Part shown: positions 27,530-35,281 of the stretch, in pieces | Layout: each line of letters begins with the position of its first letter | Position numbering within the stretch: position 1 is the stretch's first letter | Assembly (NCBI RefSeq): GCF_014203755.1 | Contig: NZ_JACHJS010000001.1 | Location: 1,488,001-1,552,000, forward strand | DNA from: Saccharothrix violaceirubra | GTDB lineage: Bacteria; Actinomycetota; Actinomycetes; Mycobacteriales; Pseudonocardiaceae | Direction of reading: 5' to 3' | Length of the DNA stretch: 64,000 bases | Notes under the pieces: generated by a model | The model's database searches: none | Seen by the model: only the letters and a program-made list of their open reading frames with translations | What the model was told of the DNA's origin: nothing | Translations under genes and position numbers: made by a program

Positions 27530-29722
27530 TCAGGCCCGCACGGGCGTGAGCCGGTCCCGGTCGACGAGGTACACCCGCGCGGCCGCGATGTCGAAGTACA
27601 TGCCGACCAGGCGCAACGCGTTCGCGTCGACCGCCTCCCGCACACACGGATAGGACAGCAGGTTGTCCAGCTGCTGGGCCACGTTCGCCACGGCGAGCCG
27701 TTCGACCGGCGGCAGGTCGGACCCGTGCGGCAGGTGGAACCGGATCAGGCTCGACTCGGCCGCGCGCAGCCAGCTCCACAGCTTCGACTTCGCCGTGACA
27801 CTACCGTCGACCAGCGCTTTCATCGCGCCGCAGTCCGAATGTCCGCACACCGCGATGGTGTCGACGGCGAGTACCTCGACCGCGTACTCGACCGCGGCGG
27901 CGACCGAGTCGTCGCCGTCGACCGGTACCAGGTTGCCGATGTTGCGCACGCAGAACAGGTCGCCCGGACCGCTCGTGGTGATCAGGTTGGGCACGACCCG
28001 GGAGTCGGCGCACGTGATGAACAACTGCTTGGGACGTTGACCGCGCTCGGCCAGTTCGGTGAGGAACGGGCGGACCAGCGGCGCGGTCGTGCGCTCGAAC
28101 TCGTGCATGCCGCGGATCAGGGGGTCGGTCCCGTTACGTTGACGCGGAAGCGTCACAGGCGTGTGCGCGTGTTGCCAATGCGACCACGGTGCGAACCACC
28201 GTGGCGGCGGTGACGGCGGAGTGCGGCGCAGTGCCGGCGTTCCGCCGCGCGCCTTGCTGAACCACGTGTCGTGCACCTCGTCGACGTCGACGTGCCCGCC
28301 GAGCCGTTCGTAGCCGGTGCGCCACTCGTCGATGGCCTCGAACGCGCCGTGGTCCAGGAAGTCGATGTGCAGCTCGAGCGTCACCCGCAGGCCGAGCGGG
28401 ACGTCGCGCAGTACGCGCACCAGTCGGCCGACCGCGAGGAACACCAACGCGCCCCGGATCACGACACGGGGACCGTCCAGATCGTCCTCGACCTTGATCG
28501 AGCTGTGGGTCAACCGGTAGAGGCTGCGCAGTACCGCGACACCGACGCCGAGCAGCACGCCGGACACGAGACCGAACACCGTGACGCCTATCGCGGTCAC
28601 CGCGTAACCCGCGAACTCACCGTGTCGCCACAGCGTACGGATGCGTCGGGGGCTGACCAGCTTCACGCCGATCACCAGCAGGACGCCGGCCAGTGCGGAC
28701 AACGGGATGCTCTCCAACAGGCCGCCGAGAGCGATGACGAACACCGCTATCCACACACCGTGCAGGATCGGGGTGGCCCGACCGCGCGCACCCGCGGCGA
28801 TGCCCGCGGAGCTGCGGGCGATACCACCGCTGAGCGGCAGCCCGCCGCACGCGCCCGACACCGCGTTCGCGACACCTTGGGCGACCAGTTCACGGTCGAG
28901 ATCGGCGCGCGGGCCGTCGTGGAGTTTGTCCAGGGCGACGGCCGACAGCAGTGACTCGACGGCGGTGACGGCCGCGACCGTGACCACGGCGACCGCGATC
29001 CCGAACACCGACCCGTGGGGGAGACGCGGGAGTGCCAGGTCGTGCAACGGGTTGCCGGGCAGGTCGACGCGGGCGACCGGGAGCGTGGTGCCGACGAGCG
29101 TGGCGGCCAGGACGGCGGGCAATGGTGCCGGCACGGAGCCGACGCGCGGTAGCCGCGGCCACAGCAGCAGGACGATCACCGCGGTGGTGCCGACCAGCAG
29201 TTCCGCCGGTACCGGGGTGGCGCTCGCGAGAAGCGAGAGGTTGGTCGTCGTGCTGGGTGCGGCGTCCGCGCCGACCAGGACGACGAGTTGGCCGACGGCG
29301 ATCGTGACACCGATGCCGGCCAGCAGACCGTGCACGACGGCGGGTGGGAGTGCGAGGGCGGCGCGGCCGACGCGGCTCAGTCCCGCGAGGACTTGGACGA
29401 GACCGGCGCCGACGGTGATCATGGCCGTGGCCGGCCAGCCGTAGGTGGCGATCACGCTGCCGATGATCAGGACCATGCCGGCGGCGGGGCCGCTGACCTG
29501 GAGCGGAGCGCCGCCCAGGGCGCCGGCGACGATGCCGCCGACGGCCGCGGACACCAGACCCGCGATGAGCGGCGCGCCGGACGCGGCGGCGAAGCCCAGG
29601 GAGAGCGGTACGGCAATGAGGAATACGACGAGCGAGGCGGGGAGGTCGGTGCGCCACAGGCGCGGTGGTCCGGGCGTGGTGTGCTCGCCGGCGTGCGACT
29701 TGTTCGGGCGTGGGCGGTTCAT
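27530..29722 (-). CDS. SulP-family anion transporter fused to beta-carbonic anhydrase
   Basis: 730 residues, start ATG 29722 with AAGGGGA upstream (the open frame reaches 29986). Residues ~20-430 are a SulP membrane domain with about ten helices: DLPASLVVFLIAVPLSLGFAAASGAPL, then GGAPLQVSGPAAGMVLI, and DRELVAQGVANAVSGACGGLPLSGGIARSSAGIAAGARG. A STAS-like domain follows (GPRVVIRGALVFLAVGRL...VTLELHIDFLDHGAFEAID). The last ~190 residues are a beta-carbonic anhydrase with CADSRVVP and HSDCGAMK supplying the two Cys, the His and the Asp-Arg dyad. In such fusions bicarbonate made by the enzyme, or bicarbonate transported, is the likely substrate. No neighbour clarifies the role. Confidence 0.93.
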   Translation of the reverse strand: MNRPRPNKSHAGEHTTPGPPRLWRTDLPASLVVFLIAVPLSLGFAAASGAPLIAGLVSAAVGGIVAGALGGAPLQVSGPAAGMVLIIGSVIATYGWPATAMITVGAGLVQVLAGLSRVGRAALALPPAVVHGLLAGIGVTIAVGQLVVLVGADAAPSTTTNLSLLASATPVPAELLVGTTAVIVLLLWPRLPRVGSVPAPLPAVLAATLVGTTLPVARVDLPGNPLHDLALPRLPHGSVFGIAVAVVTVAAVTAVESLLSAVALDKLHDGPRADLDRELVAQGVANAVSGACGGLPLSGGIARSSAGIAAGARGRATPILHGVWIAVFVIALGGLLESIPLSALAGVLLVIGVKLVSPRRIRTLWRHGEFAGYAVTAIGVTVFGLVSGVLLGVGVAVLRSLYRLTHSSIKVEDDLDGPRVVIRGALVFLAVGRLVRVLRDVPLGLRVTLELHIDFLDHGAFEAIDEWRTGYERLGGHVDVDEVHDTWFSKARGGTPALRRTPPSPPPRWFAPWSHWQHAHTPVTLPRQRNGTDPLIRGMHEFERTTAPLVRPFLTELAERGQRPKQLFITCADSRVVPNLITTSGPGDLFCVRNIGNLVPVDGDDSVAAAVEYAVEVLAVDTIAVCGHSDCGAMKALVDGSVTAKSKLWSWLRAAESSLIRFHLPHGSDLPPVERLAVANVAQQLDNLLSYPCVREAVDANALRLVGMYFDIAAARVYLVDRDRLTPVRA

Positions 29723-31047
29723 CGGTCCCCTTCGGGTCGGCCGACGGGTGCGCGGAATCCCGACGCGCGAACGCGCGGACAGGGATTTCCGGGCCCGCCG
29801 GATGAGATCGCCGGAGGTGTTCGGACCAGGGGGAGGCACCCCCATGATGACGACGAAGCGCCGTTGCCGGGAGCCGATCCACCCGGATGTGTTGATCTTC
29901 GTCTTCTCGTCACAGGAGGTGGCCGCCGGGGCCACTCCCGCCCCGCGATAGTGGCTGCCCGTTCGGGTGCCGCAGGATCGTCTCATCCGCGTCGACGTGT
30001 GCCGCTCGGTGCACGTTGGGGATACGTGGACGGGTTCTGTTCGCAGCCACGTCGACGTGGCGGTGTTTCGTTGCGCGCCCTGTGCGTCGGCCGCGATCGT
30101 CTGCCTGGTGTTGGTGCCGGTCGTGACACCGTCACGAGGGTTGGTCGACCGGACTGGCGGTCCGCTTCGTCCGGGACCCGCTGAGGCGCGTCGAAGCGGT
30201 CATGTTGTTCGAGCCACGTGACCGAACGCCGTGTCGGTGCGGGGATCGGACCTGCGGTCCGGTTTGCTCGCCCGGAGCCCGGAGCCCGGAGCCCGGAGCC
30301 CGGAGCCCGGAGCCCGGAGCCCGGAGCCCGGAGCCCGGAGCCCGGAGCCCGGAGCCCGGAGCCCGGAGCCCGGGCGCGTCACTCGCGGTTCGTGTCGCAG
30401 TCCACCGCAGCTCGTGCCTTGCGGCCTCCACCTCGGTCGATTGTCGGTCGTGGCGCTTGGTGGGGCTTGGTCCAGGTGGAGGGTCGTGCCTTGGCCTTGT
30501 TGGGCGCTCTCGGCTGTCGGTTGCCGGAGCTGGGCCGGTCTTCACTCGGTTGATCTCGACGCTGTCGAGATCCGGCGCCTGCGAGGTCGATTCTGGGTGG
30601 CTCTGGAGCGGGCCGGCGGCTCGTCTGATTCCGTGCCAGGTGCCCAGGCCTGGCGTTCGGTGTCCGGTGCCTGTCGACTTCGGCCGGCTTGGGTCTGATG
30701 TAAATAACCCTCGGTCCGCTTCGCCGGGGGCGCGAGGGACTCGTGGTCCGTTTCGGTGAGGTGTGAGGAATCGTGTGAGTGGTGCGTGCTCGTATCGGGA
30801 GATACGAGCGGAACTGCGGCTGGCAGAACAGTGCGGTGAAGGGACTATCGATAATGGAGACCCGGCCGGCGCGAGTGGTCCGCGTCCATCTCCCGCTCGT
30901 GCGGGCCGGGTCGGCGGGCGGTGTCGGACCCGATCTGGGTTCGGGTTCTTGCCGCCGTTATCGTCGAGTGTCGCGTTGTGTCCCCGTCGTGTTACGGGGA
31001 TGCGGTCGTCTGCGTGTTTCGTCTACGCCGCGAGCGATCGTGTGGGG
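29723..31047. other. gene-poor interval with repeats and hairpins
   Basis: 1.3 kb without a supported gene. It contains the SulP promoter side, the CCCGGAG array at 30271-30373, a perfect 9-bp hairpin GATCTCGAC-gct-GTCGAGATC (30552-30572) and another GCTCGTATC-ggga-GATACGAGC (30788-30809) closed by a GNRA-type tetraloop. Frames through the area are artefacts of the repeats and GC bias. Confidence 0.55.
30271..30373. repeat. (CCCGGAG)14 heptanucleotide microsatellite
   Basis: Fourteen exact head-to-tail copies of CCCGGAG run from 30271 to 30368, followed by a partial unit CCCGG. There is no variation between copies, which points to recent or ongoing slippage. It is not in a gene I can support. 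Confidence 0.97.
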
Positions 31048-31365
31048 TTATTGCGTTCGGCTCTTCGGGTGTCGTGCGTTGGCTCTGGCATGTACGACGG
31101 TCAGGCACAACTGCGCGCCCAGGTATGCGCGGCACGGTGACCGACGCCGTCGGGTCCACCAGTGGGGGCGGCAAGTGGGACATCGACCGTGTTCGTCGGG
31201 CTGGTGTTCGTCGAGTAACGCCTTCACGACAGCGACCACGCGAGGCAATTCGGAGCGCGCCAGTTCCACGGCGGTTTCGTCGTCCGCGGTCGAGGCCAAG
31301 CGCACCAATGCGGCCAGGTGCTCGTGCAGCGACTTGTCGAGTTGGCTGAACACCGTCGTCGACAC
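31048..31365 (-). CDS. small hypothetical protein with CxxC motif, divergent from WhiJ-like gene
   Basis: About 105 residues. The frame shows non-random protein character: VFSQLDKSLHEHLAALVRLASTADDETAVELARSELPRVVAVVKALLDEH is an amphipathic helical region, followed by GRCPTC and HWWTRRRRSPCRAYLGAQLCL. I have a recollection of similar short proteins near XRE/DUF397 genes in Pseudonocardiales but cannot name a family. Starts GTG 31377, 31365 and 31353 are all possible; GGAAGG lies upstream. The Cys pair plus a later Cys could bind zinc. It shares the upstream region with the XRE gene at 31534. Confidence 0.6.
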   Translation of the reverse strand: MSTTVFSQLDKSLHEHLAALVRLASTADDETAVELARSELPRVVAVVKALLDEHQPDEHGRCPTCRPHWWTRRRRSPCRAYLGAQLCLTVVHARANARHPKSRTQ

Positions 31366-31413
31366 CTGCTTCAGCACCCCTTCCGCGTCGTGACCGTTGC
31401 CCCGAAGAGACTG

Positions 31414-31519
31414 CTGCCGCCACCCGGCAGACTGCAAGTTGCAGTACACGAATGGATGACGTCTCTTTGCTCCGCGTGCACTCCCCAACACACTGTGACC
31501 CACCAACTGTGACCCACCA
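31414..31519. promoter_or_regulatory. shared regulatory region of the WhiJ-like locus
   Basis: Three elements lie here: a hairpin CTGCCG-ccacc-CGGCAG (31414-31430), a perfect 15-bp palindrome ACTGCAAGTTGCAGT (31431-31445), and two adjacent 14-bp direct repeats ACTGTGACCCACCA (31492-31505 and 31506-31519) ending just before the AGGAGG of the XRE gene. They are candidate operators for the XRE protein. Confidence 0.5.
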
Positions 31520-31533
31520 GAGGAGGTGCACCC

Positions 31534-32382
31534 ATGCCCCGCGGCGACAGCCCTACCCTGCGCAAGCGTCGGCTCGTCGGTGAACTCCGCCGTCTGCGCG
31601 AAGCGGCCGAGTTGACCATCGAAGAGGTCGGTGAACGCCTGGAGTGCTCGGCTTCGAAGATCAGTCGGATCGAAACCGGTCGGGTCGGGGTCACGCCTCG
31701 CGACGTGCGCGACATGTTGACCATCTACGGCGCCGGTCCCGAGACGCTCGCCGAGTTGGTCCAGTTGGCCCGCGAAGCGCGGCGCAAGGCGTGGTGGGAC
31801 GAGTTCGGCGACATCGCGCCCGGGCGTTATGTCGGCTACGAGGCCGATGCGGAATCGGTGCGAATATTTCAGGGACTGATGATTCCCGGATTGCTCCAGG
31901 AGGAGTGCTATACGCGGGCATTGATCGCCGCGGTCCTGCCGGGTGCGTCCGCCAAGGAGATCGACCGGCGTGTGCAGTTGCGCAAGGCGCGTCAGGCGCT
32001 GTTGGGCGAGGACGACCCGCTTAAATTGTCGACTGTCATCGATGAAGCGGCTTTGCGTCGCCTGATCGGGGGTTCCGACGTGATGCGGGCCCAGTTGCGT
32101 CGACTTGTCGACGCGTCGGAGCGCGAAAATATAACCGTTCGAGTGCATCCGTTCACGTCGGGCGGTCACTCCGCGTTGGACGGCCGGTTTGTGATCCTGC
32201 GCTTTCCTGAACTGACCGATCCGGACGTGGTATACCTCGAGAGCTTCAAAGGGGACATGTTCCTCGAGAATTCCGAGGATGTCTCCCGTTATTCGGACAT
32301 GTTCGCGCGCCTCGTCGCGGAATCGTTGGAACCGGCGGAATCCGTTGCCATGATCGAGCGGGTGGCGCGCGAACTCCCCTGA
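31534..32382 (+). CDS. WhiJ-like XRE regulator with DUF5753
   Basis: 282 residues, start ATG 31534 after AGGAGGTG. The N-terminal HTH_XRE domain covers residues ~10-70 (LVGELRRLREAAELTIEEVGERLECSASKISRIETGRVGV). The remainder is DUF5753 (WWDEFGDIAPGRYVGYEADAESVRIFQGLMIPGLLQEECYTRALI through VRVHPFTSGGHSALDGRFVILRFPE). In Streptomyces the WhiJ paralogues pair with small DUF397 proteins and influence development and antibiotic production, and the partner gene follows here after 15 bp. The two probably work together, with the small protein modulating DNA binding. Confidence 0.93.
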   Translation: MPRGDSPTLRKRRLVGELRRLREAAELTIEEVGERLECSASKISRIETGRVGVTPRDVRDMLTIYGAGPETLAELVQLAREARRKAWWDEFGDIAPGRYVGYEADAESVRIFQGLMIPGLLQEECYTRALIAAVLPGASAKEIDRRVQLRKARQALLGEDDPLKLSTVIDEAALRRLIGGSDVMRAQLRRLVDASERENITVRVHPFTSGGHSALDGRFVILRFPELTDPDVVYLESFKGDMFLENSEDVSRYSDMFARLVAESLEPAESVAMIERVARELP

Positions 32383-32397
32383 CAGGAGAGCGATTCG

Positions 32398-32589
32398 ATG
32401 CAGCAGGAGTGGCGTAAGAGCACGCATTCGTCCGGGGGTGGCCCGGAGTGCGTGGAGATCGCGCTGGCCGGTACCGGCGCCGCGGTGCGCGACTCGAAGA
32501 ACCGGGCCGGTGGGCAGCTCGCGTTCGGGACCGCCGAGTGGTCGCGGTTCCTCGGCACGGTGAAGCACAGCGTGCTCGGCGCGGAATGA
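32398..32589 (+). CDS. DUF397 small protein, partner of the XRE regulator
   Basis: 63 residues. The family pattern WRKSTHSSGGGPECVEIAL, VRDSKNRAGGQLAFGTAEWSRFL is complete. ATG 32398 has CAGGAGAG upstream. Family knowledge links DUF397 proteins to adjacent WhiJ-like regulators. No ORF for a third member (BldB-like or anti-sigma kinase) follows. Confidence 0.93.
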   Translation: MQQEWRKSTHSSGGGPECVEIALAGTGAAVRDSKNRAGGQLAFGTAEWSRFLGTVKHSVLGAE

Positions 32590-33001
32590 ACCACGGGCCT
32601 GTAGTGCGATGAGGTACCGACCCGGTTCGCCGAACGCGTACCGGGTCGGATTCGACACGTGTCGGTTGCCCTGGGCTCTGACACTGTCCGCGTCGGTGGA
32701 ACCGATGTGGGTGCCGTGCGGTCGTGGCCCTGTGTTTGGGCGCTGTGCGTGTCGGTGGAGTGAATCGGATCCCTGTGCGCTGAGCGACGCTGGAACCGGG
32801 ATCGTGTGTCGGGCGCCGGGCGCCGGGCGCCGATCGTGACGCGGTACCCGGTGGCGTCCCGTCGGTGGGCACCGTCTCGGTGCGGGAACCGGCTTCGGGT
32901 GTCGGGTCGGTGGACAGGGCCGGACACCGTGTCGGCCTGGTGGGCGGGATGCGTGGGATGCGCGGCCGAGCGGCCATGCTGACCGGCGGTCCGGTTCGTG
33001 A

Positions 33002-33211
33002 GTGGGTGCGGAACCCGGTGCCGTGGGCCAAGCCGGTACGGAATCGGTTCTCGTGACCGGGTGCGTTACGCGATCGGATCCTGTGACCGTGCGTGCTACC
33101 GAGTTGGACTCTGTGCCTGTGTGCGGTACGGAGTCGGGGGCTTGTGCGGTGTGCGGTAGAGCGTCGGGTCTTGTGCATGAGCGCGGCACGGAATCGGTAC
33201 GCGAGGTCCTC
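33002..33211. repeat. noncoding array of seven degenerate 30-bp units
   Basis: Exact 30-bp spacing: units begin at 33002, 33032, 33062, 33092, 33122, 33152 and 33182. The shared core is GGTACGGAATCGG followed a few bases later by CTGTG/CGTG. Aligned in the same register it matches the core GGTACGGAAGCGGG...CCGTG of the repeats inside the trp membrane gene at 2.2 kb. Confidence 0.8.
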
Positions 33212-33215
33212 GTGG

Positions 33216-33249
33216 CGTAAGGGGTGGACCCGGAGGTCCGCCCCTTACG
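33216..33249. terminator. strong hairpin, 15-bp stem
   Basis: CGTAAGGGGTGGACC pairs with GGTCCGCCCCTTACG around a CGGA loop with a single G-T pair. It has the same TAAGGGG/CCCCTTA character as the hairpin block after the chitinase. It lies downstream of the DUF397 gene and repeat array and upstream of the rhomboid-like gene. Confidence 0.7.
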
Positions 33250-33325
33250 TGCGTTCAGGGGTCGTACGACCAAGGTCCCACCCGGAAGTCAGACTCCGGT
33301 CCGATGTCCCCGTCACCGTGGTTCC

Positions 33326-33353
33326 GGTCCACTTCTCCACGTGGAAGTGGACC
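33326..33353. promoter_or_regulatory. inverted repeat at the start of the rhomboid-like gene
   Basis: GGTCCACTTC and GAAGTGGACC are perfect 10-bp arms around an 8-nt spacer; the spacer adds a second palindrome CCACGTGG (33337-33344). It overlaps the GTG at 33341, so it could be an operator or block the ribosome if that start is used. Confidence 0.45.
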
Positions 33354-34141
33354 CCGTGTCGTGGTGGCGACGAGTGCCGGTGTCGGTGACGCTCGGCGTG
33401 TCGTGCGTCGTCGCGTTCGTGCTGCCCGCTTCCTTGACCCGCTATCGCGGTGTCGACCTGCTCGAAGGTCGCTTTTGGCGGCTGCCCGCGAGCCTGTTCG
33501 GCTCGTACCACCTCGTCCACGTGCTGTGGACGCTCGTGCTCGTCGGCCTGGTCGTCGTGACGTTGGAGCGTCGGGCCGGGGCGGGCATGACGGTCGCCGT
33601 GCTCGCCGTCGGCCACTGCGTGCCGACGCTCACGGTCTTCGCTTATGGAGTTTTGCTGCGTGATCAAGCACTCTTGCAGCGCCTCGACTTCGGTACCTCG
33701 GCCGCGTTGGCGTGTGCGGCGGGCGCGGTGACCGTGATCGCCCGGTCACGGGTCGCCGGCACGGTCTTGGCGTTGGTGCTCGTGGGGGATCTCTTCTTCA
33801 GCGACACGGTGGCCGCGGTCGAGCACTGGGCGGCGGCCCTGCTCGGCGTGCTGCTCGTGTCGATCTCATACAGGGGGAACAACGGACATGGCCCTGCTGA
33901 CCGACCTGCTGGAAGGGCTGGCCGACCTGCCGCAGCCCGCCGTCCTGGCGGTGACGGGCGGGTTGACGTTGGCCGAGTGCACGATCGGTGTCGGGTTCAT
34001 CGCGCCGGGCGAGAGCGCGTTGCTGCTCGCCGCGACGACGGCGACGACCGTGCCCCGGTTCGTGGTGATGTGGCTGGTCGTGTCGCTGTGCGCGATCGCG
34101 GGCGACAGCATCGGGTACTTCCTCGGCCGCCGCTACGGTGA
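33341..34141 (+). CDS. rhomboid-like membrane protein, 3' part overlapping DedA gene
   Basis: The first ~180 residues are a convincing membrane protein: VSWWRRVPVSVTLGVSCVVAFVLP, then RFWRLPASLFGSYHLVHVLWTLVLVGLVVVTLERRAGAGM, RLDFGTSAALACAAGAV and DLFFSDTVAAVEHWAAALLGVLLVSI. This fits actinobacterial rhomboid-like proteins; GTSA and the His of VEHW could be the Ser/His pair, but the canonical GxSG is not present, so protease activity is doubtful. Start GTG 33341 or 33356. The frame has no stop until 34141, running 254 nt into the DedA gene, where it translates to Arg-rich sequence of no character. A frameshift near 33875-33890 or a truly overlapping tail are both possible. Confidence 0.6.
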   Translation: MEVDPVSWWRRVPVSVTLGVSCVVAFVLPASLTRYRGVDLLEGRFWRLPASLFGSYHLVHVLWTLVLVGLVVVTLERRAGAGMTVAVLAVGHCVPTLTVFAYGVLLRDQALLQRLDFGTSAALACAAGAVTVIARSRVAGTVLALVLVGDLFFSDTVAAVEHWAAALLGVLLVSISYRGNNGHGPADRPAGRAGRPAAARRPGGDGRVDVGRVHDRCRVHRAGRERVAARRDDGDDRAPVRGDVAGRVAVRDRGRQHRVLPRPPLR

Positions 34142-34532
34142 CCGGCTCCGGGACAGCAAGGTCGTCCGCAAGCTCGGCCAGGAGCACTGGGACCGGGCCG
34201 GTGCGTTGTTGCGGCGGCGGGGTGCGTGGGCGGTGTTCTTCGCGCGCTTCATGCCCGTCGTGCGGACGTTGGTGCCCGCTTCGGCCGGTGCGTCGAGGTT
34301 GGAGTACCGGCGGTTCCTGCCCGCGTCGATCGCCGGGGCGATGGGCTGGTCGGCGTTGCACATCGGGATCGGGTCGGCGGCCGGCGCCTCGGCCAAGATG
34401 ATCGAGTCGACGTTCAACGGGGCGATGTGGGTCCTGATGGGCGTCGCGGCGGTGGTGGGACTCGTGGTGTTCCTGCGACGGCGGAACCGTCGTCGGGCGC
34501 AGGTCCGGCCGCGTGAGTTGGAAGAGGTCTGA
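33888..34532 (+). CDS. DedA-family membrane protein
   Basis: 214 residues, ATG 33888 with AGGGGGA upstream. The family core is present: LTLAECTIGVGFIAPGESALLLAAT, then GDSIGYFLGRRYGDRL, RRGAWAVFFARFMPVVRTLVPASAGASRLEYRRFLPASIAGAMGW (the F/RFxPxxRxxxP...G signature). DedA proteins are implicated in membrane homeostasis and flipping of undecaprenyl phosphate or phosphatidylethanolamine. The C-terminus is a basic tail after the last helix. Its 5' end overlaps the frame of the rhomboid-like gene. Confidence 0.92.
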   Translation: MALLTDLLEGLADLPQPAVLAVTGGLTLAECTIGVGFIAPGESALLLAATTATTVPRFVVMWLVVSLCAIAGDSIGYFLGRRYGDRLRDSKVVRKLGQEHWDRAGALLRRRGAWAVFFARFMPVVRTLVPASAGASRLEYRRFLPASIAGAMGWSALHIGIGSAAGASAKMIESTFNGAMWVLMGVAAVVGLVVFLRRRNRRRAQVRPRELEEV

Positions 34533-35281
34533 GGGGCCTCAATTATCCATCACAGCAAGGGTTTGTGGGGCGCCGGCGACGTGCGGGCCGCCAGTGCGGA
34601 GTCCGAGTCCGGGAGCAAGTGAGTCCGGAAGCGCGGAAATCCGGGAGCACGGGAGCGCTTGGCACACGGCAGTACCCGGAGCAGGCAGTGCGCGGAGCTG
34701 GGGAGCGCCTTCAGAGCACGGCGGCACCCGAGGCGCAGGAGCACCTGAATCGGGAATGTCCGGTGTGGGGGAACGCCGGGAGCCCCTGGGTGCAGGGCGC
34801 CGAAGGCGGCTTGACGACGAATGGAACCGAGTCCGGCACGGCTGGGGGGTGCCGGATTCGGCGTCCGGGACGATCGCGGCGGGCGATCGTGAAAACTTCG
34901 TCCGCCGCCCGGGCGGACGGGCAGCGAGCGGGGCCGTGTCCGGGGGTTCGGTCCCGGGCACGGCCCCGATCACTGGGGGAGGGCAAAGAGCCGGGTCACC
35001 CCCTACCGGGTGGCCCGACTCCGGAGAGTCCCGGGGACGAGGGCGGGCCGGCGTTCCGCCGCCGCGGGCTGGATGCCCCTTGCACGCCGGCCTGCCCTCG
35101 TCGTTCAGGGAGAGCAGCGGTTCTACCGCTGTCTGGTCCAACCTCCCCACCGGGGTTCGCCCTGTGTGGTTGGTCGGACACGCTTAGCGTAAGAATGCGG
35201 CTACAGGACGACTGGAGTCGGACTGAAGTGATCTCCTAACCTGGTGTCCCAGGCGATAGCTTTCGGCGAAGGACACGGTCG
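34533..35281. other. intergenic, hairpin-rich, no gene seen
   Basis: About 750 bp between DedA and the SARP-like regulator. Purine-rich GGGAGC/CCGGAG words dominate 34.58-34.75 kb. Hairpins: GTCCGCC-gcccg-GGCGGAC (34900-34918), CGGGGCCGTG / CACGGCCCCG with an inner paired CCGGG/CCCGG (34929-34968), and CAGCGG-ttcta-CCGCTG near 35115. The promoter of the regulator must lie toward the right end. Confidence 0.55.
34929..34968. terminator. long two-part hairpin
   Basis: Outer 10-bp stem CGGGGCCGTG / CACGGCCCCG encloses an inner CCGGG/CCCGG stem with an 8-nt loop containing TTCG. Possible terminator, though it is about 400 bp past the DedA stop. Confidence 0.5.

Larger units (their letters stand above)
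32590..33340. other. noncoding interval with degenerate 30-bp repeats and hairpins
   Basis: About 750 bp without a credible gene. Contains the repeat array at 33002-33211, weaker relatives back to about 32690, the hairpin at 33216-33249 and the 12-bp palindrome GGTCGTACGACC at 33260-33271. Confidence 0.6.

Noticed and set aside
30271..30373. CRISPR-like array
   Set aside because: A seven-base unit with no spacers and no cas genes is a microsatellite, not CRISPR.
30854..31167. Possible gene starting at ATG 30854
   Set aside because: No ribosome site, Arg/Cys/Val-rich, and its end is antisense to the better-supported small CxxC gene.
31378..33273. Upstream extension of the small CxxC gene into a 741-codon reverse frame
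   Set aside because: Only the last ~105 codons look like protein; the rest is antisense to the XRE and DUF397 genes and to the noncoding repeats.
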